DNA from: Lawsonibacter sp.
GTDB taxonomy: Bacteria; Bacillota; Clostridia; Oscillospirales; Oscillospiraceae
Assembly: GCA_022791995.1 (NCBI GenBank)
Contig: JAAWAD010000002.1
Location: forward strand, 1-33,943
Reading direction: 5' to 3'
Length of the DNA: 33,943 nucleotides
Shown here piece after piece: positions 25,847 to 33,891 of this stretch. The notes below the pieces were generated by a model. The model was not told where the DNA came from. It saw only the letters and a list, made by a program, of their open reading frames with translations, and made no database searches. Positions within the stretch are counted from its first letter, which is position 1, and each line of letters starts with the position of its first letter. Made by a program: the position numbers and the translations under genes.

Positions 25847-26422
25847 ATGCGGCTATCACCCATGCGCTACAAGACCTATACCTGGCCCCACAACCCCAGG
25901 GTCTACTCCATCGACTATGAGCGGAAGATGGCGGTGAACAAGACCCCCTTCGGCCTGTTCCACCTCCAGGACCTGGGGCGGACCAACCGGATTATGGAGG
26001 GGGGCGGCGAGTTTGTGGGAGAGGGGGCCTACGCCCAGTTCGGCCAGCTGGCCAACGTCTTTTACGACAGCGGCCCCGGGCTGCTGATCCATCCCCTGTG
26101 GCAGGCGGCAAACGCCTACTTTGTCTCCCTGCGGCTGGAGCAGGAGCCCAGGCCCGACTATGTGCGCTACTCCTTTGCCTTCTGGGAGGATGACAGCTGG
26201 TACACCGGCGTGGCCAGCCAGACGGTGGGGAGCGCGGCAGACAGCGGCGGGACCCAGAGCTCCATGGCCCGGGAGGGGACCTATCACCGGGTGGCGAGGG
26301 GGGACACCCTGTGGGCCATCGCCCGGCAGTATGGGCAGAGCCTGGAGACCCTGATTGCCCTGAACCCCCAGATCCGCAACCCAAATTTGATTCGCATCGG
26401 GAACGAGGTGAGGGTGAAATGA
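25847..26422 (+). CDS. LysM-containing tail/baseplate protein (XkdP type)
   Basis: 191 aa, start ATG 25847 with GAGAGGAG 8 nt upstream. The N-terminal part (MRYKTYTWPHNPRVYSIDY, FHLQDLGRTNRIMEGGGEFVG) belongs to the phage tail protein preceding the hub. The last ~45 residues are a LysM domain (YHRVARGDTLWAIARQYG, LNPQIRNPNLIRIGNEV). LysM binds N-acetylglucosamine polymers; in phages this XkdP-type protein joins the tail tube to the baseplate. It overlaps the next gene by ATGA. Confidence 0.88.
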   Translation: MRLSPMRYKTYTWPHNPRVYSIDYERKMAVNKTPFGLFHLQDLGRTNRIMEGGGEFVGEGAYAQFGQLANVFYDSGPGLLIHPLWQAANAYFVSLRLEQEPRPDYVRYSFAFWEDDSWYTGVASQTVGSAADSGGTQSSMAREGTYHRVARGDTLWAIARQYGQSLETLIALNPQIRNPNLIRIGNEVRVK

Positions 26423-27369
26423 CAGGACAGGTGACTGACAGCCAGGGGCGCGGCTGGACGCTGCCCAACCCCTTGGTCTGGCGGATGGAGTACACCGCCG
26501 GGACGCCCTGCGACAGCTTTTGGCTGCGCTGCCCCTGGGACCCCGGGGCCTCTGCCCGGCCGGCGGACTGGATCCGCTTTTCCGCCGACCAGGGCGGGGA
26601 GCGGGTGTTCACCGGGGTGGTAGACGAGTGTCAGGTGGTTCAGGACGGCTCCGGCGGAACCCTGGAGCTGTCCGGCCGGGGAATGGCCGCGCTGCTGCTG
26701 GATAACGAGGCCCTGGGGCAGGATTACGTCACCGCCACCCAGGCGGACATCCTCCGGGACCATGTGACCCCCTACGGCATTGTGACCGCCCCTGGCGCCG
26801 CCCTGCCCCCCGTGGCCCGGTTCTCCACCGCCACGGGGAGCAGCGAGTGGTCGGTGGTCTACGACTACGCCCGGTTCTATGGGGGCGTCGCCCCCCGCTT
26901 CGACCGGCTGGGACGGCTGGTGCTTACCGGCTGGAGCGACAGCCGGGAGCGGGTGGTGGACAACAGCTCCTTTGTCACCCGGATGGCCCTTCGGACCCGG
27001 CGCTACGGCGTGCTGTCCCAGGTGCTGGTCCGGGACCGGTACAGCGGCCAGGTGCAGACGGTGGACAACGCCGCCTTTCTGGCCTCTGGGGGCCGGGCCC
27101 GCCGGGTGCTGACCATGCCGGGACGCAGCAGCTTTAAGACCATGCGGTACACCGGCCAGTTTCAGCTGGAAAAATCCGCCGTCCAGTTGGAGGTGGTGGA
27201 GATTACCGTGGCACAGACCTTCTGCGTCTGGCCCGGAGACCTGGTCCGGGTCCAACGCAGCGGCTGGGACAGGAACGGACAGTTCCGGGCGCTTCAGGTG
27301 ACGGTGGGGATGGACGCCAGGGGCGACTGGACCCGGATGGAGCTGGCAAGGCCGGATTTTATTGTGTGA
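26419..27369 (+). CDS. baseplate hub protein (XkdQ / late-control gpD-like)
   Basis: 316 aa, start ATG 26419 overlapping the LysM-gene stop. It opens with beta-rich sequence (GWTLPNPLVWRMEYTAGTPCDSFWLRCPW, ADWIRFSADQGGERVFTGVVDEC), then LELSGRGMAALLLDNEA, ILRDHVTPYGI, a central domain (DYARFYGGVAPRFDRLGRLVLTGW) and a C-terminal barrel (FCVWPGDLVRVQRSGWDRNGQFRAL). This is the layout of the tail hub that closes the tube at the baseplate. The frame is open upstream, but the overlap and the ribosome site support this start. Confidence 0.85.
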   Translation: MTGQVTDSQGRGWTLPNPLVWRMEYTAGTPCDSFWLRCPWDPGASARPADWIRFSADQGGERVFTGVVDECQVVQDGSGGTLELSGRGMAALLLDNEALGQDYVTATQADILRDHVTPYGIVTAPGAALPPVARFSTATGSSEWSVVYDYARFYGGVAPRFDRLGRLVLTGWSDSRERVVDNSSFVTRMALRTRRYGVLSQVLVRDRYSGQVQTVDNAAFLASGGRARRVLTMPGRSSFKTMRYTGQFQLEKSAVQLEVVEITVAQTFCVWPGDLVRVQRSGWDRNGQFRALQVTVGMDARGDWTRMELARPDFIV

Positions 27370-27381
27370 GAGGGGAAGCGT

Positions 27382-27879
27382 ATGTGGACATCCAAGCGGA
27401 GCCGCCGGCCACAGGCCGGAGAGACGCAGGCGGACATGGGGGTAGTTACGCTGGGGGGAGACCCCGCCGGAGTGCTCCTGGGAGGCGAGCGGCGGTGGCT
27501 GCCTGTGTACAGCCCCGGGGGCTACAGCTGGCGGCCCGGCGCCGGGGACCGGGTGCTGGTGGTGAAGGCGGGGGGCGAGCGGGAATCCCCCTGCATCGTG
27601 GGGGCCGTCCAGCAGGGCGGAGACCTGCGCCCCGGGGAGGTACGCCTGGACGGCGGAGAGGGCTCTCTTTTTCTGGGGCAGGAGGCTCTGGAGCTGAAAA
27701 AAGGGGGGTGTACCCTTCGCCTGGAGGAGAAGGCGGGGGAGCTGTCCGGTGGCGGGAGTAGCCTTCGGGCGGGCAGCCGCCTGGAGTTGAACGGAGACAT
27801 CTATGTGAACGGGCAGACCTTGAAAAGCTACATCAAGCAGCTGATTTTGGAGGTGCTGGCCGAGCTGAGCGGAGGCTGA
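27382..27879 (+). CDS. baseplate spike / gpV-like protein
   Basis: 165 aa, start ATG 27382 with GAGGGGAAG 4-8 nt upstream. The N-terminal part has an OB-fold look (GVVTLGGDPAGVLLGGERRWLPVYSPG, GDRVLVVKAGGERESPCIVGAV). It is followed by a repeated beta pattern (GEVRLDGGEGSLFLGQEALELKKGGCTLRLEEKAGEL) and LELNGDIYVNGQTLKSYIKQLI. This suits the trimeric spike at the tail tip. It lies between hub and gp25-like genes, as in PBSX (XkdR position). Confidence 0.78.
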   Translation: MWTSKRSRRPQAGETQADMGVVTLGGDPAGVLLGGERRWLPVYSPGGYSWRPGAGDRVLVVKAGGERESPCIVGAVQQGGDLRPGEVRLDGGEGSLFLGQEALELKKGGCTLRLEEKAGELSGGGSSLRAGSRLELNGDIYVNGQTLKSYIKQLILEVLAELSGG

Positions 27880-27882
27880 GAG

Positions 27883-28299
27883 ATGGAACTGAAGCTGGTG
27901 AATGGAGACTATGTGCCCGACGGGGCAGGGGGCCTGTGCCGCCTGTCCGGGGCGGAGGAGGTGCTGGGCCGGGTGCTCTACCGCCTTACCGCCCGGAGAG
28001 GGGGGCTGCCCTTCCTGCCCCGGCTGGGCAGCCGCCTCTACCTTCTCCTGGGGGAGAAGCCCTCCCGCCGGCAGGCGCTGGCCACCCAGTATGTGGCTGA
28101 GGCCCTGGAGGAGGAGCGGGAGCTGAAGCTGACCGGGGTGGAGCTGGAGCAACAGGGGGACCGGGGACGGCTGCGGGTCTTCCTGGAGTGGCAGGGAGGG
28201 CCCCTCTCGGTGACGGTGGGGCTGGGAGACGCGGGCGGGACAGCGGAGGGGCTGTCTTCCGCCCGGACGGAAGGAGGCGGCGGATATCAAAACCGTTGA
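27883..28299 (+). CDS. baseplate wedge protein (gp25/W-like, XkdS type)
   Basis: 138 aa, start ATG 27883, 3 nt after the previous stop, with GGAGG upstream. It shows the gp25-like pattern: a ring-forming helix with LGRVLYRLTARRGGLPFLPRLGSRLYLLLG, then RQALATQYVAEALEEERELKLTGVEL and a C-terminal strand pair (GRLRVFLEWQGGPLSVTVGLG). Role: baseplate core, starting sheath polymerisation. It ends within the upstream coding part of the J gene. Confidence 0.8.
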   Translation: MELKLVNGDYVPDGAGGLCRLSGAEEVLGRVLYRLTARRGGLPFLPRLGSRLYLLLGEKPSRRQALATQYVAEALEEERELKLTGVELEQQGDRGRLRVFLEWQGGPLSVTVGLGDAGGTAEGLSSARTEGGGGYQNR

Positions 28300-28315
28300 C
28301 GCGATTTATCAGGAG

Positions 28316-29341
28316 ATGCTGGCCTGCTTCGGGGAGCAGACCGGCATGGAGCTGCGGGAGGGCTGTGACCTGTCCGCCCGGCTGTATGCCATGGCGGCCC
28401 AGGTGTACACCCTGTACGCCCAGGCGGCCTGGGTGGTCCGGCAGGCCTTCCCCCAGACGGCGGAGGGTGAGTATCTGGACCGCCACGCCCAGCTGCGGGG
28501 GCTGGAGCGGAAGCAGGGTGCGAAGGCGGAGGGGATGGTCCGCTTTTTTGCGGGGGAATCCGCCCTGGACAGTCGGGTTGTGCCCAGGGGTACGGTGTGC
28601 ATGACGGCGGGGCTGGTCCGTTTCGAGACCGTGGAGGAGGGGATGCTGCCCCGGGGGACCCTCTTTGTGGATGTGCCCGTCCGAGCCGCGGCGGCGGGGA
28701 CGGCGGGGAATGTTTCCGCGGGAGCAATCGTCTCTATGGCGGTGGCCCCGGTGGGAATTGCCTCCTGCACCAATCTGGAGCCCTTCGCCGGGGGTGGGGA
28801 TCAGGAGGGAGACGAGGGCCTGCGCGCCCGGGTGCTGGACACCTTCAAGCGGCTGCCCAACGGGGCCAACAACGCCTTCTATGAGCAGGGGGCCCTCTCC
28901 TTTGACCAGGTGGCCGCCGCCGCCGTGGTCCCCCGGCCCCGGGGAATCGGCACAGTGGATGTGATTGTGGCCACACTGGCGGGAATGCCGGGCCAGGAGC
29001 TGCTGGACCAGCTGACCGACTACTTTCAGGAGCGGCGGGAGATCGCCGTGGAGGTGCTGGTGCGCCCCCCGAGGCCGGTGACAGTGGACCTGTCCGTTCA
29101 GGTGGCGTCCCAGGCGGGCCGGGACAGAGCCCAGGTGCTGGAGGCGGTGGAGACCGCCCTGCGGGGCTGGTTCAGCGGCGAGCGGCTGGGGCGGGACGTG
29201 CTGCGGGCGGAGCTGGGCAACCTGATTTATAGCTGCGACGGGGTGGCCAACTATACCATCGCCGCTCCCGCCGCCGATGTCCGGGTGGACCGGGATGTGC
29301 TGCCCGTGTTGGGCAGTCTGACCGTGGGGGAGATGGCATGA
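28316..29341 (+). CDS. baseplate J-like protein (XkdT type)
   Basis: 341 aa from ATG 28316, the first canonical start. Gp47/J features: EMLACFGEQTGMELREGCDLSARLYAMAAQV, PQTAEGEYLDRHAQLRGLERKQGAKAEG, VPRGTVCMTAGLVRFETVEEGMLPRG, AGTAGNVSAGAIVSM, and EGDEGLRARVLDTFKRLPNGANNAFYEQGAL, then VDVIVATLAGMPGQELLDQL. The frame upstream is coding-like (DIKTVDAIYQ) and belongs to the expected N-terminus, with AGGAGG at 28272-28277. That points to a real start at or near 28286 (ATC), which is non-canonical. ATG 28316 itself has AGGAG directly abutting it, too close to work. Role: baseplate wedge assembly. Confidence 0.85.
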   Translation: MLACFGEQTGMELREGCDLSARLYAMAAQVYTLYAQAAWVVRQAFPQTAEGEYLDRHAQLRGLERKQGAKAEGMVRFFAGESALDSRVVPRGTVCMTAGLVRFETVEEGMLPRGTLFVDVPVRAAAAGTAGNVSAGAIVSMAVAPVGIASCTNLEPFAGGGDQEGDEGLRARVLDTFKRLPNGANNAFYEQGALSFDQVAAAAVVPRPRGIGTVDVIVATLAGMPGQELLDQLTDYFQERREIAVEVLVRPPRPVTVDLSVQVASQAGRDRAQVLEAVETALRGWFSGERLGRDVLRAELGNLIYSCDGVANYTIAAPAADVRVDRDVLPVLGSLTVGEMA

Positions 29342-29901
29342 GCTATGGACAGTACCTGCGGGAGCTGCTGCGGCCCCTGCACATCTACGATTTGGAGGCC
29401 CCCTTCCACGGCGGGGAGCTGGACGCGGCCGGCAGGACCCTGGATCAGGTCCAGGCGGCCCTGGAGGAGACGGAGCGAGAGACCAGTCTGACCACGGCGG
29501 AGACCTGGGGCCTGGAGCGGACGGCGGAGCTGTTCGTCCGCCGCCCGGTGGCCGGCAGTCCCCGGGCCCTGGCCGCCGCCCTGGCCGCTCTGCTGCGCAT
29601 CGGCGGGGACAGCTTCACCCTGCCGGCCATCAACGACACCCTGGCCGGCTGCGGCGTCCCCGCCCGGGCGGAGGAGATCGGGGTGGAGCAGGTGAGGATC
29701 TCTTTTCCCGGTCAGGCGGGCATCCCCAAGGGCTTTGAGGAGATGAAGCAGATCATCGAGGAGATCCTGCCCAGCCACTTGGGGATCGCGTACTGGTTCT
29801 GGTACCTCACCTGGGCGGAGCTGGAGGCGCGCTTTGACTGCTGGCAGGACATCGAGGACCTGCGCCTGTCCTGGGAGGAGCTGGAGGTCTGCATGGTCTG
29901 A
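29338..29901 (+). CDS. baseplate protein, YmfQ/DUF2313-like (XkdU type)
   Basis: 187 aa, start ATG 29338 overlapping the J-like stop by 4 nt. It opens MSYGQYLRELLRPLHIYDL, with a long helix DAAGRTLDQVQAALEETERETSLTTAETWGLERTAELF. The family's alpha/beta core follows (RALAAALAALLRIGGDSFTLPAINDTLAGCGV), then IEEILPSHLGIAYWFWYLTWAELEARF. It is the last phage-like gene: no fibre, holin or endolysin follows, and the germination operon starts 78 bp later. Confidence 0.82.
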   Translation: MSYGQYLRELLRPLHIYDLEAPFHGGELDAAGRTLDQVQAALEETERETSLTTAETWGLERTAELFVRRPVAGSPRALAAALAALLRIGGDSFTLPAINDTLAGCGVPARAEEIGVEQVRISFPGQAGIPKGFEEMKQIIEEILPSHLGIAYWFWYLTWAELEARFDCWQDIEDLRLSWEELEVCMV

Positions 29902-29938
29902 GCGGCAAAAATTCCGGGCGGTTTTTTATGGATAAACT

Positions 29939-29979
29939 CCCTCCTTTGCGGAACACTACTCCCAAAGGAGGGGATTTTT
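29939..29979 (+). promoter_or_regulatory. hairpin covering the ribosome site of the germination operon
   Basis: CCCTCCTTTG (29939-29948) and CAAAGGAGGG (29963-29972) form a perfect 10-bp stem that buries AAAGGAGG, followed by ATTTTT and ATG 29980. It can act as a ribosome-site lock or, given the T run, as a weak terminator between the phage cluster and the ger genes. Confidence 0.6.
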
Positions 29980-31485
29980 ATGCCCGAACCGCTGGACCGG
30001 GGGCCCCACCCCCGGCAGGAGCCACGGATTCCCCTGCCCCTCTCCCTGGAGAACCTGGAGCAGGTCTTTGAAAACTGCGACGACTTCAAAACCCGGGAGG
30101 TCTTCCTCCACGGGGACCCCTCCCGGCAGGTGACGGTGTGCTATGTGGACGGGCAGGCCCGGAGCGAGCGGCTCAACGACTATGTGCTCCGCCCCCTGGC
30201 CCAGGACCCTATGCTGGCCAGCGTGCCGGAGGGCCGGGTCTTCGAGCTGCTGGAGAAGGGGGCCCTCTACGCCCAGGCGGCCCAGCGCCAGACCGAGATG
30301 GACCCGGTGGTCCTGGCCCTGATTGACGGGGCCTGCGCCCTGTTTCTCCCGGGGCGGGCGGACGCCCTCACCGTCCCGGTGGCCACGGAGGAGAAGCGCT
30401 CGGTGGGGGAGCCGGAGAACGAGCCCGCCCTGAAGGGGGCCCGGGACTCCTTTGTGGAGAGCGTGCGCACCAACACCTCCCTGGTCCGCCGCCGCCTCCG
30501 GGCCCCGGAGCTGAAGGTGAAGGAGCACGTTGTGGGCCGGCAGTCCCTCACCCCGGTGGACGTGGTGTGGCTGGAGGGCATTGCGGACAAAGACACCGTG
30601 CGGCGTCTGGAGGAGCGGCTGGACCAGATCGACATCGACGGGGTGGAGGCCGCCGGAAACCTGGAGGAGTACCTGGCGGACACCCGCCGCTCCCCCTTCC
30701 CCCTGCTGCCCTACACCCAGCGCCCCGACCGGTTCTGCCAGGGCCTGCTGGAGGGACGGGTGGGCCTGCTGTGCGACGGCATCCCCCTGGGCTGGCTGGC
30801 CCCGGGAACCATCGACCAGTTCTTCAAGACGGGCCAGGACCGGGCCTATCACTGGATGGTGGCCTCCGCCCTCAGCCTGATCCGCTATCTCTGCGCCCTA
30901 ATTACCCTGCTGCTGCCCGGACTGTATATCGCCCTGGTCACCTTTCACCCCGAGGCCATCCCAGTAAAGCTGGCCCTGTCCATCGTGGCCGCCAAGCAGG
31001 AGGTCCCCTTCTCTACCATCTTTGAGGTGCTTATCATGCTTCTGGCCTTCGAGGTGATTCAGGAGGCCGGCCTGCGTCTGCCCGGGCCCATCGGGGCCAC
31101 GGTCTCCATCCTGGGGGGGCTGGTGGTGGGCAACGCGGCGGTGGACGCCCACATTGTCTCCCCCGCCGTCCTCATCGCCGTGGCCATCGCCGGGGTGGCG
31201 GGGTACACCCAGCCTTCCCAGGACTTCGGCAACGCCCTGCGCCTGTGGCGCTTCCTGCTGGCCATCCTGGCCAGCGCGGGGGGACTTCTGGGGCTGGCCC
31301 TGGGCTGCGCCAGCCTGCTCTACCACCTGGCGGGGCTGGAGACCTTCGGCGTGCCCTATCTGGCCCCCTTTACCACCGGGGCGGGGGCCCCCCGGGGCCA
31401 TCCCAGCCTCTTCCGGCTGCCCCTGCCCGCCATGCGGTGGCGGGACGGGGCGGTCCACACCCGAAACAGGAGGAACCAGCGATGA
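29980..31485 (+). CDS. spore germinant receptor subunit A (GerA/GerKA family)
   Basis: 501 aa, start ATG 29980 with AAAGGAGG 8 nt upstream. The N-terminal ~270 residues are soluble and include FLHGDPSRQVTVCYVDGQA, GARDSFVESVRTNTSLVRRRL and VDVVWLEGIADKDTVRRLEERL, all typical of GerA. The membrane part includes LIRYLCALITLLLPGLYIAL, the family signatures FHPEAIPVKLALSIVAAKQEVPF and FEVIQEAGLRLPGPIGATVSILGGLVVG, and further helices. GerA subunits form nutrient-gated ion channels in the spore inner membrane. It overlaps the C-type gene by 4 nt. Confidence 0.93.
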   Translation: MPEPLDRGPHPRQEPRIPLPLSLENLEQVFENCDDFKTREVFLHGDPSRQVTVCYVDGQARSERLNDYVLRPLAQDPMLASVPEGRVFELLEKGALYAQAAQRQTEMDPVVLALIDGACALFLPGRADALTVPVATEEKRSVGEPENEPALKGARDSFVESVRTNTSLVRRRLRAPELKVKEHVVGRQSLTPVDVVWLEGIADKDTVRRLEERLDQIDIDGVEAAGNLEEYLADTRRSPFPLLPYTQRPDRFCQGLLEGRVGLLCDGIPLGWLAPGTIDQFFKTGQDRAYHWMVASALSLIRYLCALITLLLPGLYIALVTFHPEAIPVKLALSIVAAKQEVPFSTIFEVLIMLLAFEVIQEAGLRLPGPIGATVSILGGLVVGNAAVDAHIVSPAVLIAVAIAGVAGYTQPSQDFGNALRLWRFLLAILASAGGLLGLALGCASLLYHLAGLETFGVPYLAPFTTGAGAPRGHPSLFRLPLPAMRWRDGAVHTRNRRNQR

Positions 31486-32558
31486 AATTGCTTCCTGGTC
31501 TGCTGGCGGTCTGCCTGCTCCTCACCGGCTGCGGCGGCCTGCCCTACCCCAGAGAGATGGGGGATATGGCTCTGCTGCGCACCATGGGCGTGGACCGGGA
31601 GGCCCGGGGACTGACCGTCACCGTGTCCACCGGCCTGCGGGCCAGGGGCCTTCAGGGGGAGACGGAGGAGCCCCTGGTGCTGTCCGCCGCCCGGCCCTCT
31701 CTGGACGGGGCCTGTCTGGCCATGCAGGGGCAGAGCGACAGCTATGTATACTTCGGCTATGTGGACCAGCTGCTCCTAGGGGAGGAGCTGGCTCGGGAGA
31801 GCGTGCTGCCCGCCCTGGACTACTTCGCCCGGGACCGAGAGCTGGGCCTGGGGGCCCGGCTGTGGGTGGTCCGGGGGACCCGGGCGGAGACGGCGGTCCG
31901 GGCCGGCGAGGAGCGGGGGGTGGACCAGCGGCTGGAGACCCTGCGCACCGATGGAGAGATGGGGGCTGCCCTCCTCTCCCGGACGGCGGGGGAGGTGTAC
32001 GCCGACCTGCTGGAGCGGGGCAGCGCCTATGTCCCCGCCCTGTCCCCCGCCGGAGAGGGTTCTGCCGCCCTGGAGGAGCGGGGCTACGCGGTGCTGCGGG
32101 GGGAGCGGCTGGTTGGCTTTCTGGACGGAGAGGCGGCCCGGGGGCTGGAGCTGCTGGTCAGCCAGCCCGAGCTGGACGTGATTGAGGCGGAGCTGGAAGA
32201 GAACCGGGCGGCGGTTCGGGTGACCGGAGCCCGCACGGTCTGCCGCCTGGCGTCCGGCGGAGAGGAGAGCGTGGAGCTGTCCCTGGTCTGCCGGGTGAGT
32301 GCCCAGCTCTCGGAGTACGACCGTCCCCTGGATGCCGGAGAGCGGGAGCGGGTGACCGCAATGTTGGAGGCCAGAGAGAGCGCCCGTATCCAGGCGGCGC
32401 TGGAGCAGCTCCAGGGCTGGGGAACGGACTGCGCCGGTCTGGGGCCCCGGGGAGCGCTGATCTCCCCCGGCCTCTGGCAGAGGACGGCGGACCGCTGGCC
32501 CCAGGCCTTTGCCCAGGCAGAAGTCCGGGTGCAGGTCCGGGTTTCCCTCCACACATAA
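31482..32558 (+). CDS. spore germinant receptor lipoprotein, Ger(x)C family
   Basis: 358 aa, start ATG 31482 in an ATGA overlap, with AGGAGG 9 nt upstream. It has a signal peptide and lipobox (MKLLPGLLAVCLLLTGCGG, Cys near residue 17). The opening LPYPREMGDMALLRTMGVDRE fits the Ger(x)C family's extracytoplasmic domains, as do the Glu/Arg-rich helix TAMLEARESARIQAALEQL and the C-terminal PQAFAQAEVRVQVRVSL. Role: outer-face lipoprotein of the germinant receptor complex. The order here is A-C-B. Confidence 0.88.
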   Translation: MKLLPGLLAVCLLLTGCGGLPYPREMGDMALLRTMGVDREARGLTVTVSTGLRARGLQGETEEPLVLSAARPSLDGACLAMQGQSDSYVYFGYVDQLLLGEELARESVLPALDYFARDRELGLGARLWVVRGTRAETAVRAGEERGVDQRLETLRTDGEMGAALLSRTAGEVYADLLERGSAYVPALSPAGEGSAALEERGYAVLRGERLVGFLDGEAARGLELLVSQPELDVIEAELEENRAAVRVTGARTVCRLASGGEESVELSLVCRVSAQLSEYDRPLDAGERERVTAMLEARESARIQAALEQLQGWGTDCAGLGPRGALISPGLWQRTADRWPQAFAQAEVRVQVRVSLHT

Positions 32559-32580
32559 GAACAAAGACAAGGAGACAAGT

Positions 32581-33639
32581 ATGGGAAAGGATACCATTTC
32601 CACCACCCAGCTGATGGTGCTGGTCTGGGCCGGCGTGCTGGCCCCGGCGGCGGAGCAGCTGCCCGGCCTGCTTCTGCCCCAGGCGGGGCGGGGGGCCTGG
32701 CTGTCGGTGCTGGCCGCCACTCCCCTGGTGCTGGCGGCGGGCTGGCTGCTGCGCCGGGCCGGAGGGGAGGTCGGGCTGGCCCGGGGAATGACAGACCGCC
32801 TGGGCCGGACAGCGGGACGGGGGCTCCTCCTCCTGTATATGATATGGGGGGAGCTGCTGCTGGCCCTCCGCCTGCGGCTGTCCGCCCGGCGGCTGCTGGT
32901 CCTGGGCTGGCGGGACGGCGCTTTGTGGTTCTTCCTGCTGGGGGTGGCGGGCATGGCCCTGTGGATGGGGCGGGGGAGACTGTCCGCCTTTGCCCGAACG
33001 GGGCAGCTCTTTCTGGCGGCCCTGCTGGCCGCCGCCGGGGTGGTGCTGGGGCTGTCCCTGTCCCAGGCCAGGCTGGAGCGGCTGCTCCCCCTGAGCGGGC
33101 CGGGGGTGCTGTCCGCTCTGTCTGCCGCACTGCCCGCAGCCGGCGTGCTGGGCTGGGGACTGTTTGCCGCCTTCCTCGCCGACCGGACGGAAAAGGGCGG
33201 GCGAGGGTGGCACTGGGGCCTCTGGAGCGTGGGGGGATGTCTCCTCCTGGCCCTGGCCCAGGCGGTGATCCTGGGGAATCTGGGAGCGGTGCTGGCCGCC
33301 CGGCTGGACAACCCCTTCTTTGCTCTGGCCAAGAGCGTGGGGGTGGAGGGGGCCTTCCAGCGGGTGGAGGGCATCATCTCCTCTCTGTGGACCTTTGCCG
33401 ATTTGGCCATGGCCGGGGTGCTCCTCTTTGCGCTGCGGGCGATGGCCGGGGAATTTTCCCCCGAAGGAGACGGAAAGAGGACCGCCTGGGCCGCTGGACT
33501 GCTGGCGCTGGTGCTGGCCGGCCTTCCGATTTGGGAGAGGGGGACGGTCGGAAAATGGGTTCCAGCCGGAAATCTGCTGCTGGGATTGGCTGTGCCCGCC
33601 CTGCTGGCGCTGCTTCCGGCCCCGCGGAAAAAGAGGTAG
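32581..33639 (+). CDS. spore germinant receptor subunit B (GerB/GerKB, amino-acid permease-like)
   Basis: 352 aa, start ATG 32581 with AAGGAGA 8 nt upstream; the frame is open further upstream without a ribosome site. It begins MGKDTISTTQLMVLVWAGVL, then about ten hydrophobic helices (LSVLAATPLVLAAGWLL, FFLLGVAGMALWMG, LFLAALLAAAGVVLGLSL and others). The segment FALAKSVGVEGAFQRVEGIISSLW is typical of the GerB spore-permease family. It ends in a basic tail. Role: nutrient-sensing membrane subunit. It is last of the three ger genes; no strong terminator follows. Confidence 0.9.
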   Translation: MGKDTISTTQLMVLVWAGVLAPAAEQLPGLLLPQAGRGAWLSVLAATPLVLAAGWLLRRAGGEVGLARGMTDRLGRTAGRGLLLLYMIWGELLLALRLRLSARRLLVLGWRDGALWFFLLGVAGMALWMGRGRLSAFARTGQLFLAALLAAAGVVLGLSLSQARLERLLPLSGPGVLSALSAALPAAGVLGWGLFAAFLADRTEKGGRGWHWGLWSVGGCLLLALAQAVILGNLGAVLAARLDNPFFALAKSVGVEGAFQRVEGIISSLWTFADLAMAGVLLFALRAMAGEFSPEGDGKRTAWAAGLLALVLAGLPIWERGTVGKWVPAGNLLLGLAVPALLALLPAPRKKR

Positions 33640-33734
33640 CCGGGTATATTTTGTGGTCTGTTAGCGAAAAAAGGGGCATATCTTGTAGCAAAAAAGAAAA
33701 TCAAAAAAAGCCGAAAAAAACTTTGAAAAAAGGC

Positions 33735-33763
33735 TTGACAAAAGCTGGGGAGTTTGGTAAGAT
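33735..33763 (+). promoter_or_regulatory. strong sigma-A promoter (first of tandem pair)
   Basis: TTGACA (33735-33740), 17 bp, TAAGAT (33758-33763), preceded by A-rich sequence that could act as an UP element. Confidence 0.75.
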
Positions 33764-33862
33764 AACCAAGCTTCTGCGGCGGCGGTGTTCGCCGGGCGGA
33801 GTGAGACAGTCGAAAAGCGGCGGAAGAGTACAAAAGGAATTGAAAAATTTCAAAAAAAGTAC

Positions 33863-33891
33863 TTGACAAAGCGAAGCGAATGTGATATCCT
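33863..33891 (+). promoter_or_regulatory. strong sigma-A promoter (second of tandem pair)
   Basis: TTGACA (33863-33868), 17 bp, TATCCT (33886-33891), again preceded by A/T tracts. Two consensus -35 boxes 128 bp apart with A-tracts are typical of rRNA operon promoters. Confidence 0.75.

Noticed and set aside
26284-28290. 668-codon minus-strand open frame across the baseplate genes
   Set aside because: It is antisense to four well-supported baseplate genes and has shadow-type composition.
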